64,000 bases of DNA from Serilophus lunatus (lineage: Eukaryota > Chordata > Aves > Passeriformes > Eurylaimidae), in the NCBI GenBank assembly GCA_013399895.1, contig VXBA01005043.1, positions 1 to 64,000 of the forward strand, written 5' to 3'. This document shows positions 45,067 through 57,989 of this stretch, one piece after another (position 1 is the stretch's first letter; each line of letters opens with the position of its first letter). The translations under genes were made by a program, and so were the position numbers. A model generated the notes under the pieces. That model made no database searches. It was not told the DNA's origin and was given only the letters and a program-made list of their open reading frames with translations.

Positions 45067-48000
45067 AAAAAAAGCCTTTATATTTAAACTGTATTTATCT
45101 TTGTAATGTAGCTAGAAAATATAATGATATAGTAAACAAGTATCTTGATTTTAAGATAAACCTTTTAAGTTTATTAAACTTACATTGATACTTATGCAAA
45201 AATAATTTGTTTACAATTTGAACTGAAACTCAGGAACAAATCCTAACTCAATAACAAATAAGTATGGAAAAACATTAATACAGTTATTTGTGCATTAAAC
45301 TATTAAAATATTAAATGTTGCATGTTGAGTTTGATTTGGAAAAGGATCAAATTATTCCCTCGTGTATTTGGAGGCCTATTCTGGAAATAAACATCCAATT
45401 TTGAGAGTCTGAGGGCACACATGCAGTATTTGAAGGCAACAGTTTTATGTGTAAAACAGAACACAACAGTTTAAGCATCCCTGCAGAAAGGGAATGTCTG
45501 TTGATTAGCAGGTGCCATAATATAAGAGGATGTCTGGCTTTTGTCTCTAACTTGCTACTAAATCATTGGCTCATTCTTCTTTTCTTTCTGTAAATTAAGG
45601 AATCTAAGGCTTACTTAGTTGTGGTCTTTCTGGGTTCCTAATTGGCCTTGGTAATTGTTTTGAAATCCATTAAGAAAAGGGCTATGCAAGTTCCATGCCA
45701 TCACAGATACATAATATATTGGCATTCCAGATCCATGTGAAGTGGGCTATTTCTCATTCAGCTAAAGATTAAAACTCACTACCTATTTGTAGTGATTGGA
45801 AGTAGTCCTTCCAAAGAAACACAATTAAAAGAAGAAATGCTATTTTCATTACTTTATAGAAATTGTTGAAAGCCTTTCTTGCTGATCATTTTAATCAGGA
45901 CACTGGAAGCGCATCTATTTTGCTTATAACACATGTTGAACCGTAAAATTAAGTGTCATACATATAAAAACAATTAAGGTGACAGAGAGCAACAGAAGAC
46001 ATCACAGGAAAAATAGAAAATATCGGCCTTTCTTAATATCCCAGGACTTGTAAAAATCATAAAATAGCCACAAATTAATATATTCCCATAAAACCTATTC
46101 TATGGAGCAAGAAGAATGTAATTGTGTGGGCACACTATTCCTTCAATTGCCTTCTTCCTGTTTACTACAGTGGCTATGGTCTCCTTAGAAGAATGACACT
46201 AACATCATTCCACAGTTTTTAGGACTAACTCTGCAATATCAAAATGCCTGAGAAGGCTAACTACTTAACTGGAAAACGATATGAGACACACTATTTTTTA
46301 GAAAAAGTTCTTACTAGAAATCTACTAGATGATAGGTATCACCAAGCCATCTTTACTGCCCAGATCCTCACTATTACCTCATAAAAACGACGGCTAAATC
46401 CACCCAGCAAGAACACTAAAACAAGAAAATAGTTAGCATAACCTGAACATATATGCGTGGGCCCTTATCAAAACTTATTCACTTAAGGCATGATGTTGCA
46501 ATTATTATGATTCTATCATTCTTACACCTCTTACACTTCAAACCTGAAATAGGGCAAAAAAATGTAAAACTGGATAAATGAAAAATGCATAACATTTATG
46601 AGGAAAAAGAGCAAGAAATAAAAAGTTACAAATATGTTGTTTTAATGACATAATATAAAATGGACTGCTACTAGAATAATTTTCTTGGATTTAAGAATGC
46701 AGTACTATATATTCTGTTCGAAGAATGTCTCACTGAATTTGTATTCTTGCATTGTTGGTGCCTAGGTGCCTAATGTACTTACTAGCTAAGAGGCTCCACT
46801 GGTGCTATAGATTTGAGAAGAAAATATAGACAATGGCACTAAGCAAGAAAAGGCTATTAAAAGATTCAAAATTCCTCCACAGGCAGCAGCAAAACATGAG
46901 CTCCTTTTGTAATTTCAGAAAGTAAAATTAGAAAGGGCATTAAAGGGGAGGAAGAAAAAAACCTTCTTAAGAGTCTTAATCAAACTCTTACATTTAACAG
47001 CATTAATGCTAAGTATGCAAACGTTCATCCCACTGATCATTATGGTATCAAGAACTAATTTTCCTCCTTTTAAGAGCTTATATGACACATCACACCCCGT
47101 GGGCTTCCAGAGATGTATTTAAATGCCTAACAGGGTGAAAAGAAAGACATTCCAGACAGCCAGGTGTTACTGATTCACCCATTAAAACTTCAGTGTAAAA
47201 TATCCCACATAATAGTAAAACATTTCAGTCATTAGCTGATCATAAACAGATTAAGATGACATTCTAAATTATTATGACTATATGTGTATAAAATTTACAT
47301 TGCTCATCACATTATTCCAGGTGTCAGTAACTGATTATTTCAAGTTAAAGATTAAGGCATGTATTATTTGTTCTAAGAACTTAAGAGAAAAAGGAAGACA
47401 AAGCCAGATGTAGCAAATGGAACATTATTCCTAAAACAGAAGAAAACTTCAGATTTATTGGTAATGATGCTCATTCATACCTTACATAGCTGAAAATGAG
47501 GTCTTGTTACTAGTTCACATAATGAATGTGAAACAGTAAAGGAAATAAAATATTTTTAAATCTTATATTGCCTAAACCCTTGTTTGCCAAATAAAATATT
47601 TAATGAACATCCAACACTGCATATTTAGAAATTGACTTTAATAACAAAAGATGCAGAAAGACTTTTCCTAATGGTATGCTGTTGATTTATACAATTTATT
47701 TGCCTATGTATGTGAAGATAATTTTGATATTATTTTGATAATAATTTTGTGCCTATTTATTTCTTCTTTATCTGCGCTGTCAAACAAAATTTGCATTTTA
47801 TCATTGAACTGTATTTCAATTCACTTTCCCCCTTTCAATTTGACACATGATCAAATTCCTGAGTTAACAAATTAGGGAGCATCACCAGTATTCCCATAGC
47901 TGTCAGTGGGCAAGTTCTTAACTCATGGTTCATGTGAAGAAAGTTGAGTCAACTTAACCTAGCTTAGAAGACAGCTGACCTAAATCAAATTAACTTGCAT

Positions 48001-48302
48001 TTACTATAAGGTAGAAGTTTGTACTGGAAAGTCACTGTCATGCAAGAGATGCATTATAATGCTTTGTGCTAAAAAATGTAAATTCACAATTCGATTCAGC
48101 CAGTTAAGATGCACTACCACCAAGGAAAAAGGCTTTCCAGCCCTCCCAATCATGCCTCAAATGCATTTTCATTCTTTCCCATAAGCTGGCACTTGCACAC
48201 AGCACATTGAATGACCTGTTGGACAGTTTTTCAAAGAAAAATAATACTTAAATAATGTTAGTTTTCCATCAGGTCAACAAACTAAACTGACCCACAGTAC
48301 AG
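45067..48302. other. AT-rich noncoding stretch, no gene seen
   Basis: No gene or repeat recognised. The intervals near 46980-47330 and 47570-48110 are mixed-complexity, repeat-free sequence with octamer-like (ATTTGCAT at about 47790) and homeodomain-like sites. They could be conserved noncoding elements, but nothing in one sequence proves it. Confidence 0.5.
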
Positions 48303-48655
48303 TCACCAGTGAAATACACGGGTAGGGAAAACGACCATTTCTTTCAGTGGCAGCATAGTCTTAGAGCACACAACAAGGTAAACCAGTATTTGTTTCAAGG
48401 TAGAACAGGAAAGGTACAACCCATTGGTGACTGGATGTAGAATCACAAGTCTGACATTGCCGCTAACCTTCCCCACTCTGCAAGTCTCTTCCCTGTCCCA
48501 GAATTTGCCAGTTTTGTCTTCTATACAGGATTGCTTGTGCGTAAATACACAGTATATAAAAAGATTTTTTAACTGGGCCACAGTCTCCAAGTGTACAATA
48601 GGAATACAATTTATCTCCCTGATTACCCCTGATTTCCAGGCTTAACTTTTTTTCC
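48303..48655 (-). other. Unassigned block, open minus-strand frame of 95 codons
   Basis: The minus strand is open from 48590 to 48303 (METVAQLKNLFIYCVF at the start, PVTNGLYLSCSTLKQ in the middle). A donor-like GTTAGC follows GGGGAAG at about 48470. Other frames of 65-73 codons overlap it on both strands. The peptide is not recognised. It may be a piece of an old transposable element or simply GC-richer DNA. Confidence 0.2.
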
Positions 48656-48674
48656 AACATTTTGCTATTTTTCC

Positions 48675-48716
48675 TTTTTTTTAAAAAAAAAAGAAAAAAA
48701 AGAAAAAAAAGAAAAA
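48675..48716. repeat. T8-A10 run followed by A8G repeats
   Basis: Eight T, ten A, then G-A8-G-A8-G-A5, a 9-base period. It could be a degenerated poly(A) tail, but no retroposon body is recognised immediately upstream. Confidence 0.88.
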
Positions 48717-49325
48717 TTAGGATTGGAATGCAAGTTTTACCACTGACTCCAACAGAAAGAGATGTCGCTCTTCAAGATTAGCTAAAAACAATGTCAATTG
48801 CTGTCACCAAGCTTCACAACTCTATAGTAATAAATCAGTCAAGACCAAAGCATCAGCATACTGCAAACATTATTGTTTTATGTTTCAAAAATATGTGAGT
48901 AAAGAATGAGTTAAAAATTATGAAATGTAGCCAGCCCACATTTTTTTAGTGTAATTACATCCCAGTTTTCTAGTTAGAGGCCATGAGATTATTTCTATTT
49001 ACATAAGAGACAGGTAAGCACCTGAAAGAATGAAATCACTTTCTCTCATGCTTGAGGATGAGAACTGATCCATGCTAGCGTGTCTGGTCAAATGTATTAT
49101 CTTGCTCTCAAAGAATGTTAGGATGAGATTCACTTCAAAAGACCAAAAATCAACACGCACTTGCCATCTGGGCTTCAGGTGGTTCTGGTTTCCCATTTCT
49201 TACAAGGTTCTGTCTTGATTTTTTTAATGTTTTCTTTGTCATGATACATCGGGTTAAAGCTGCTATTCACTTCAGAGAAGAAAACTGACTCTGTACACTA
49301 AAGCCCACCTGAACACATTGCTTTG

Positions 49326-49488
49326 TTAAAAAGAAATTCAAAAGGAAAATAATTATGAGTGAAAATAAGGATATAGAATACAGTAGAAAGGAAGAAAAAG
49401 AAAAGAAACAAATAAAAGGGGAAATAAAAATTAAATGAGAAGGAAAAAAATGAAGAAAAAGACTAAAAGAAACAAGAAAATAAAATGT
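49326..49488 (+). repeat. Long purine-rich (A/G) tract
   Basis: About 160 bases composed largely of A and G on the plus strand (GAAGAAAAAGAAAAGAAA and similar units), with few pyrimidines. The minus-strand frame across it (49267-49536, 89 codons, mainly F, S, L and I) is a composition artefact. Confidence 0.8.
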
Positions 49489-52400
49489 TTTTAATATGTG
49501 GCAAGGCCAAAAAAATCGAGAAATAATTTTCCACAAACAAGATTTTCTTAAGTCTTTCTCAAAGCAAAGGAAATTGAGTCACAAGAAAGTGATATGATTT
49601 GCCAAATGGAATAGATTTTGAAATTCAAAACTATATTGGGATCATATTATTGTAGTCTGTTCTGCAAAGTGTGTTTATAATAATGCTAATGGATTTGATC
49701 TTGGAAAGATGTCATTTGTTAGTTGTGATACTGCACCTGCCTGCAGCATTTCACGTGCAATATATTATCTTAATTCTTATAACTGAGAATAACACTGTAG
49801 GTGTGGTTTTAAAAACTATACAAGTAAATAATACAGAAACTCAAATTATTACAATCAACCAGAAAAGGTTCCAAAAAAAATCATGATGTACTCTTGGCCA
49901 CACTTCTTGGCAGACATGTTATTAAAAAAATCCCAGAAACAAAAGTAAAAAAAGCCCCAAAATATCACCCCACAACCAGTTTTTGCCAAAAAGCATAGCT
50001 GTCTGATACCATAATCCATCAGAACTCTAATCAAGGAAACACTAATGCCCATAGCCAAAACTCTAAAATTCCACTGTCCTAAGCCACTGAATTTTTGCCA
50101 AAATTCAAGTTCTACAGGACTGGATAACTTGGAGTGTATTTTTTATTATGTCAAGTCCCTTGAAAAGTCTAAATGGAAATGGATTAGACTAAATTTAAGA
50201 CAAACCAGATTAAACTTTTTTTTTTTTTTTTAATAGGTAACAAATAGACATAGCACTGAGTAGCCTTTTCACAGAACTTTTCCTGTAAGCAAAAAAATGA
50301 AATAGGAGAGAGTCAGATTTGGTAATAAAGAGATCATCTCAAATGCAGATGTGTTGGACAGCCTGAATAAGCCCAAGGCACCTGACTAATGTCAGCAGAA
50401 GCCAAACGTTCTTTTCCTTTCTTTAACTTCACCTCACATACAATTTACTTCAGCTCTTCAAACACATAGGACACATCACATTCTGGTACACTGGCTTCCT
50501 CTAGGTAATGTAACCTGGGGAAAGTAGAGACACTTGGGAGGGAGGAGTAGGAAGAGGGCTGACAACTCACTGTTGCACTAGGTATTTTGCCTCAGAGTCT
50601 AATCTTGATTATTCTCCAGTGATTGTCCATCACATGGAGAAATACCAAGCATCCTACAAGGTACTTCAATAGAAGTCATCATCTGTTAAAAGCAAAGGAA
50701 ATATCTTTTCACATCTTTCTCCCACTGATTAAAGACAGAAAGTAGAATCTGGTACTTAGTACCTGATGAAAAATAGCAGTGGTGGTGAGTCGCCCGTCTC
50801 TTTCTCTATGAAAACTAGGGTTTGTTTGTTTTCCCTATAGCTCAAATGCACAGTTTATAATAAATCCCATTTTTCTGATATTCTGTCTTATTTAGAAGAA
50901 ATTCAGCCTCATCTCAGGCAAAACAGATTAGTGACTGGGTACGCAAACCAAGTGTTCATCTAACAGTGATTCCATGAGGCTTTATTTATTCAAATTTTTA
51001 CATAGTGATTTCAAACTAGATAGAATCATTATAAGCCTTATCCAAAACCCACGGGAAGCAAGATGAGCTTTTAATTTTAAATAATTTTGGATAAATCTGC
51101 ACGTTTTTTTCAAATGCTTATCACCCCAATGAGAAATATTAAGCATTTTATCAACACGGTCTTCCATTCTATTATTTCACAAATACTATGTCAGGCAGTG
51201 TGCACGTAGAATAGAGGATTTAACTGTGAAAAAAATTCATTTAGTTTTTGTGCTTTCTTCCAGTGAAAAATTTATCATGTCACTAAAATTTTGAACTCAG
51301 AAATTCACCTGAAAATTTGTGGGGAAAATTAACAAAGTAATGAAAATATTTACTAAGTCATTTTCTTTTTCAAGCATAGTCCCTTATGAATACTTCCTAG
51401 ATGCTATGGCAAAGACATCTCAATTTCTATCATTCCAACACCTGACTCCAAGTGGACTGTCTGTGATGAGAAATGGGTGTGAAAAACTGTCTGTAAAACA
51501 CTACGCCTCTCTGACTTATACCTCTCATTGTTAGGATTTCTAACATCCAAACTTCTGTAAAAGCATGCATTTACCTCGCAAGTTCCCTATGACGTTTCAG
51601 CACTGACTTATTACAAAGCAATTAAAAGAATAATACCCTCCTGAAATTCAGCCTTCTCCCTCTATTTGATCCTGTAACACCATTATTGCTTTTATTTGTG
51701 GTCTAGAAATTTATTCCAAGGAGTGTGATGCATAAACAAAAGATTTCAGAATGCAGAAACTCATTACAAAAAATCTCTTTGCCACCTCTCTCAGTACAAA
51801 ACTAACCTTGGCCTGCTGACTAGAGGTGATGAGAACCTTTAGGGAGAACAGATGGGAGCTGAGGAGCTGCTCACAGCCCCACAGGAGATGTTTGGCATAT
51901 TGAGAAACTTGGTCTTCTATTACAACACCAAATGGATAAAGAGTTTGAATGATAAGTCACTCCATGGGTTATGCTACTTTTCTGCTTTTAATGTGTTCAA
52001 CAGCATGAAAGACTTTTTGTAGGAACAGCTGAAACTATTCACTTCGATTGGGGATTTCATGTTCGACTCCAACCTGATCTTGAGTCAAAAGAGTAATAAA
52101 CATATTCATCTAAGCCAAGTTTATTATGAGCATTTGATTTTGTTTTTGAACCACTCAGCCCCACAAATCATAGTTTAATACTGATGAAAACAGCTTCACT
52201 GCAATATTTAGCAGGAGCTGCTTATGAAGCATAGCAGATACGTTGCTGATAATGCCAACTTCTATTCAAACTCAAAGCAAGTTGTTAGTAGAAATAGCCC
52301 TGTTTTCTATTGTGCATAAGAAAAAAAGGAGTAAAAAAATTATTAAGCATAAAATAAAAAGTGCAAGACACTAAAACTGTTTTTTCTTACTCTATGTTTT

Positions 52401-52849
52401 AACCATTGTGTTAAAAATTCAAATATATTTTTGTGATTAGAAATTGTTTAAAAGCATGCATGATTTTGTACACAATAGCAAATCAAGAACTGTAGCTGAA
52501 CCCAGGTCAGCTGAGATGAACCAGTAAAAGCTACTCCAAAATGACTCAGAGATATATTTTCTTTTTCTTCTTTAATAAGAGTGCACACAGAACAGGAAGA
52601 ACATCAGTGACTTCAGTCTCTGGCCTTCTAACCAAGAAAGGACTTGTGAAGGTGAATGGTTTGCAGACGAAGGGGATATAAAAGAGACAAAAGCAGGATA
52701 AAAATTAAATAAAAAGTAGCTGTCTTAAACTGTAATTGCACTCCTCTGCTGAGCATGCTTTCAGATATATAAATGTGATTTACCATCAGCTTGCAACTAC
52801 AAATCAGGTCTTAAGAAACACTTGTGCTATGAAATTGTTTAATCTCATC
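49489..52849. other. AT-rich noncoding stretch, no gene seen
   Basis: No gene recognised. Near 49565-49612, GGAAATTGAGTCACAAG followed by ATTTGCCAAATGG resembles the mammalian-type MIR SINE core, but only weakly. A/C-rich sequence lies at 49921-49978 and a 15-base T-run at 50217-50231. Confidence 0.5.
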
Positions 52850-53110
52850 AAGCTCTGCTTTCACAGCAAGCCATAAATCACAAAGTCTTTGTTATCATAG
52901 ACCTCCACGAGCGCCTCTCAGGCAGGCAATGGATCGTGGGTATATATAATCCTGACTGCACAAACAGTGGGGTCGTCGCAGCCTGAAATACTTTCATAAT
53001 AGCCACTGTGCAGCTGGTGGAACACAAGCCTATGATGGATATCTCATTTCCTACAGTCGGCATCTATTTCGAGCAAATTATTACCACATAAATTTCTTGT
53101 CAACAGAAAC
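52850..53110. promoter_or_regulatory. Enhancer-like, possibly conserved noncoding block
   Basis: The block keeps CpGs (CCACGAGCGCC, GATCGTGG, GGGTCGTCGCAG, AGTCGGC, TTTCGAGC) in an otherwise CpG-poor region. It carries ACAAAGTCTTTGT at 52880-52892, an inverted pair of SOX-type sites also compatible with TCF/LEF. A GATA-like TTATCA follows directly, and a homeodomain-type CCAATTAATTAAG lies near 53112. It has no low-complexity sequence. The 61-codon minus-strand frame across part of it is unrecognised. The CpGs and sites are seen; function is inferred. Confidence 0.3.
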
Positions 53111-56100
53111 GGCCAATTAATTAAGTTAAAAATTTACTCGTGATCACATCTACAAACCAAATAGAACTGCAAGGCAATTTTACAGTTACTGAATATACTG
53201 CAGGTCAGTTTAATGAATAATTTTTAACTTTGTCATAAACTCAAAGACAGGCTAATATCTTGAGGAACCTGACTGGAGAGCAGCTGCCAACAGATTTTCA
53301 CAAAATATATTTATGCAGATTTTGATTGCTGACATCTGGGGACAGAAAAAAAACTTCACACAATTACAAAAACTTCACAGGAATATAAAATTTCCTCCTT
53401 AAAACACTTTTTCTCCAAAACACTGCATTTAAATGTTTAAAATTATACAGAATTGTTTTTTGAGAAAAAAATGGCTTATTATCAAAACTGAGAAGTATAG
53501 TAAGTAAACCACTGTTGATTAGGCTTGCTTTTAAAATTATTTTGTTTTCAAGCTTCCAAAAGTGCATTTTGCATGCATATTTATCACATATGCACAAAAA
53601 CATATAAAGTAGTCAAGAACAGCGGGTAGAGATAATTGGATATTTTTTCAACCCCAACAATGAATAAAAGTTATTCTTTCTGAGGAGTCTTCGCATAAGT
53701 TAAAACATTTTCAGAAGTCCAGTGCAAGAGAAAATTTAAGCTATGGCTTCCATACAAATCAAAGTGGGCAGATTGACAGAGGCATGAATACAGCTACTTA
53801 CTTTGGGTTATTATCGACATAAAACTGGTCTGCACATTTGTAAGTACTTCATAATTTTCATTTTAACCTTTTTTCATCCTCTTTCCCTATGCACACATTC
53901 TTCCTGAAGTGAAAACAAATATATCCCAGCCACTGCTAACTACGAGATCAAATAGCCTTTTGCAAGTTGAAAGTTAGAGTAGTAATTAAATTATGGAGTG
54001 GCTTTTATCTCTCTGTAGATGGCTCACTTTTATTAGAGGTAAGCAATGACCATAAGTAACAACATGAACAAAATGGTTTGCCATTTGTGGTGATGTGACT
54101 TTTTAAAAAAATGTGTATGCAATTCTCTCAGTCTATCTTCATTAAAATTAAGATATGAATATTATATATTTCATTAATATATAATGAATCTGCTGTATAA
54201 ATCTTTGAAAGGTTAATAATTAATGGTGTAATCAACACACACACAAAAAAGCAGGAATTCCTCATCATAAAGTTCCAAGTGGAGAAAAAAATGCCTAAGA
54301 AAAAAGAGTCAAAAAACCCCCAATCTGAAATACCCAGCTCCCCATTATCATACTCCTGGCAAAGAATTTGAGTAAACAGATAGGCCTTATGGAAGTTCAG
54401 GAAGCAAGCATCACTGGTCAGAAATGTAAAAAAAGTACTCTTAATTATACCAAGGGAACTCCTACTTTAAAACTACATTAGCTGTACTTGTGGTGGAATG
54501 GGAAAGGAAATTATGGTAGAAAACATCTGGAAAAGGTTGGTCACTAGGGAATGGCACCAAAACAATTTAGGGAGCTTTCTAGTTGAAAGACTTTTTGTTG
54601 TATTTAGAAATTAGCAAGGTGTTACAGGGCAATAGTGAAGAAGGCCTCTGTAGGCCTGTGGATTTGGAGAGGAGGGGACTGCTACTATGGACAACTGAGC
54701 TCATTCAAGAAGGCATAACTGGGTGGGCATTGTGAAAATTATGTAGACAAACTTAACCTAATTTTATTTGGTTTGATTCCTGAGTTTATTCAATGTTTAA
54801 TTCTAACTTATGATCTAAAAACCCCCACGTGATTCTCAAACTGATAAATGTTTTTAGTGGCAATTCTATAAAAAGAAGGAAAGAACATTTCCCTCAAAAC
54901 TCTAATGAAACTAAGGTGCCATCATAGCCAAGGAACAAGATGCCAAGGTGCAAAATGCTGCAAAGAGGCAACAATTGTGCCTTTTATAGCAGAACTGAAC
55001 AAAATTAATTTACACATCGCTCAGAGAACACAGACACAAAGTATCTATGCAGGTTCACAAGACTGCCAGGATTTTTCCTGCAATTTGAACTAAAGCTAAA
55101 GTACAACTTTCTCCAGTCTTACTCACTAAATTAAGGCTTGCTCCAGAAAGCTTTCTTCAGCTAGGTTATTTTTTTTTTTTTTGGCCTCATACCTTTTTTA
55201 ATGTTACAAAGCTACACAACTTTAACTAGAGGTCTAACGGTCTGATCAAAGACACTGTGCAAAGGGTGGGAAGTCTGAGGGGCAGTTGTTTTCATTTTAA
55301 AGGCTGTTGTTTTCCTTTGGAAGAAGAGCCAGCTTGGTTTATTTTAGACCTTTTTTTGAGAGTTATACTAGTCTGACATTAGTTATGAACTCTTCTAATG
55401 ACTGATCCAAGATATTTTTTGTTTCTGGAGAGAGAGGAAAAAAGAAAACAAAAACCAAACACAAAGTCTAGAAGTTAGATGGCTCATGGTGGTTCGAACA
55501 ATCTTTGCATAGTATGCAAGAAAAACACTTCTAAGTATTTTCCACTTGGGAAAGAATAATTTAAGAATAATAAAACACTTGAATACCCCTCACTGTCCCT
55601 GTTTCTAAAGTAGATAAATATTTTTCTGAAGAAAGATTTTGAAACATGTTTAAAAACAAGCAGATCTTTAGTATCTTTCTGAACCTGCATTCATAAGATT
55701 AGTTATGGAACTACTCAAGAATAGGAAATTGAAAAGACAAGGTAAGTTTTACTCCAATTACTTTCAAATGATTAGGTATTTCCACATCAAGGACTTTCCC
55801 ATATTTTATTTCTTTAAGGAAAAAAAATCAAAATTCAGCAAAGAATGGGAAATGTCCAAAGAAGAAAGAAAAGGATCATAAAAAGTAGATACAATCAAAC
55901 AGTATTTTGGGAAGTTAGAACCAATAAAATGCTCTCCCCAAACCAGAGGGCAAAGTTAAGATGAAAAAATGCTTTGATTAATTCTGAGTTATTATGTTAA
56001 AAAATAACTTAGACTGACTTGATTAAGAATGGGAATACATAATTTAAAAATCTCATATAAAAACAATTGCAAAATCAGCAACATATCATACTCAAGTGTC

Positions 56101-56158
56101 AAGTTAAAAAAAAATGTGGCTTTTGAGGCTAAACCTTATAAATGGCAAGGAGTATTGA
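53111..56158. other. AT-rich noncoding stretch, no gene seen
   Basis: No gene recognised. Minor items are a short (AC)n at about 54233-54244, an A/C tract at 54299-54323 and a T-run near 55167. The stretch 54490-54740 is richer in G than its flanks and may be an old repeat that I cannot assign. Confidence 0.5.
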
Positions 56159-56200
56159 GGGTGAGATGGGGGGAGGTGAGGGGGATGGGTGATGGGGACA
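56159..56200 (+). other. G-quadruplex-capable G-rich segment
   Basis: Five G-runs occur within about 40 bases on the plus strand: GGG (56159-56161), then GGGGGG, GGGGG, GGG and GGGG. The last four are separated by loops of 6, 2 and 4 bases, which meets the usual G3+N1-7 rule. It stands alone in AT-rich sequence with no promoter signs. Confidence 0.75.
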
Positions 56201-57989
56201 TAATTCTCCATCCAAACTACATTATAATGGCAAACATTACTTGTGCATTTTCCATGCAGTGGATATACTTTATTATTATTACTTCAAATATCATCTACAA
56301 CTTGATAAAATGTTACTCAGCAAGCTTTGGGTATCTGAAGAGACACTGAGAATCCACTGAATGTTTTTGGATTCCAGATTTCTGGAAGAGTTTTTTTAAA
56401 TCTTTAAAGAAAATCTGAAAAAAGCCCCCAAAAAACTATTGGGTAAAATATGCCAAATTCTCTGCATCTGATAATTACCACAATTAAACTGAGCTATTAA
56501 AACACTTTAGAGGAAAAAGAATAATTTGAAGGTAACGTCACAGATCACAGAAAATTGTCCTTTATTATGTCCTCTCCTTAGGAAGAGAGGAAAAAGGAAA
56601 ATATCATATTCTGCATCATAATTTCACATGGGACCCTTCTATTTCCCAGAGTATATCATTTCAGTTAACAATATTTTTCTAAAATTTGGCTGAAATGTTA
56701 TTAAAATATATGGTATCTTCCCCTCACACTATATTAATGAGAGCCATCAAAAATACTTGTACTTACCAAACCACATCATAAATTTCAAATTTTATTAACT
56801 GATCTCCTACCAATGACACTATTTTTCTATAACAAAATGAAAACTTCAATAAATAGAAGCATATGAACAAAAAACTATTTAATCACTTCCTGTCCTTCTT
56901 TAAGGTACAGAAGAAAAAAATGGAATTACCAAATAATTGAGGAAAATCTACATATTGACTTTTAATGATGCCACATGTAACTTCACTCAAAATTTAAAAC
57001 ATTAAAACCACTAAATTCTATGTTCCAGTATTTAATTCCTGTCTATACAACAGCAAAATCATCTCAACTTTGACTTGCAGTCTTCATTCCTAAACTACAA
57101 GATGAATATAGAGGGTTCATGCTACTAAAGTTCTTGAAGGATGAGGTAAACTTACAGGACTGTGCCCCTAAGGTACCAATCAATATCAAATTCCTTGTTA
57201 TTTCCTCCTCTGCTCTTTGCTCTTCTCATTTTTCCTATATAAAGCATATAGGTGTTTTACTATGGCACAGGCATTAGTTCTTCCAGAGAATTTTTACCTT
57301 GATTCCCATACACACAAACCCTCTTTTATAAGACACAAAGGACATTCAAAATAAACAAAAGATGGCTGGATATTTAGGTACATTCCTAGATGGATAAGCA
57401 TAATGGATTTTGTCCATTAGGAGACAGTACAAATCGGAATAGGACACAAGAAATATGATCTTATTCATAGAGAGGGTTTTGGCAAGTGCTCATTCTTCAC
57501 GAATTGAAAACATATTACATGTTCCTAATACAAGGAACACCATTAATTTCTTTTTAGGTTTCAGTAATGTTAGCAAAGTATAATTTTAACTACTGTAATG
57601 TTACTGAATAAACCGGGTAAAATCATCAGAGTATCCCATTTTTTCCTATTCTAAGGAAACGATTACTATATTCATTATATTTAACAAGGCACTTAAATGA
57701 TAAGATCATATGATTACTGTCACTTTGTGCATAGATTGTGAGATCTACAACTACAAGTACAATTTCCATGCCTTTATTTGGTAACCATAATATATAAGAA
57801 AAGGGAAGACAGCTTTTGATCCAGAGACCTAGAAGCTAAATCTTCCATGTTACAGAAGTCCCTCCATGCAGGAGTATAAGGCAATATATTACACAGCAGC
57901 CATTTAGTGATGCTATTGAAAATAAGAATACAGAGCTCCAAATTCTGACAGAAGACAAGAAAAACATGAAAGGAGAAACTATTGATGTG
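56201..57989. other. AT-rich noncoding stretch, no gene seen
   Basis: No gene, RNA or recognised repeat before the CR1 fragment starting near 57990. Confidence 0.55.

Noticed and set aside
48683..48716. A8G repeat as a possible tandem satellite or CRISPR-like spacing
   Set aside because: Only two full 9-base units within an A-run; it is a simple degenerated poly(A).
49267..49536. 89-codon minus-strand frame that looks like a membrane protein (F/S/L/I rich)
   Set aside because: It is the complement of the purine-rich tract, so the hydrophobic look comes from TTT/TTC/CTT codons.
54170..54188. TTCATTA...TAATGAA palindrome
   Set aside because: 7-bp arms in extremely AT-rich sequence are expected by chance.
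56029..56349. 106-codon plus-strand open frame
   Set aside because: It runs across the G-rich quadruplex segment; the peptide is unrecognised and has no gene context.
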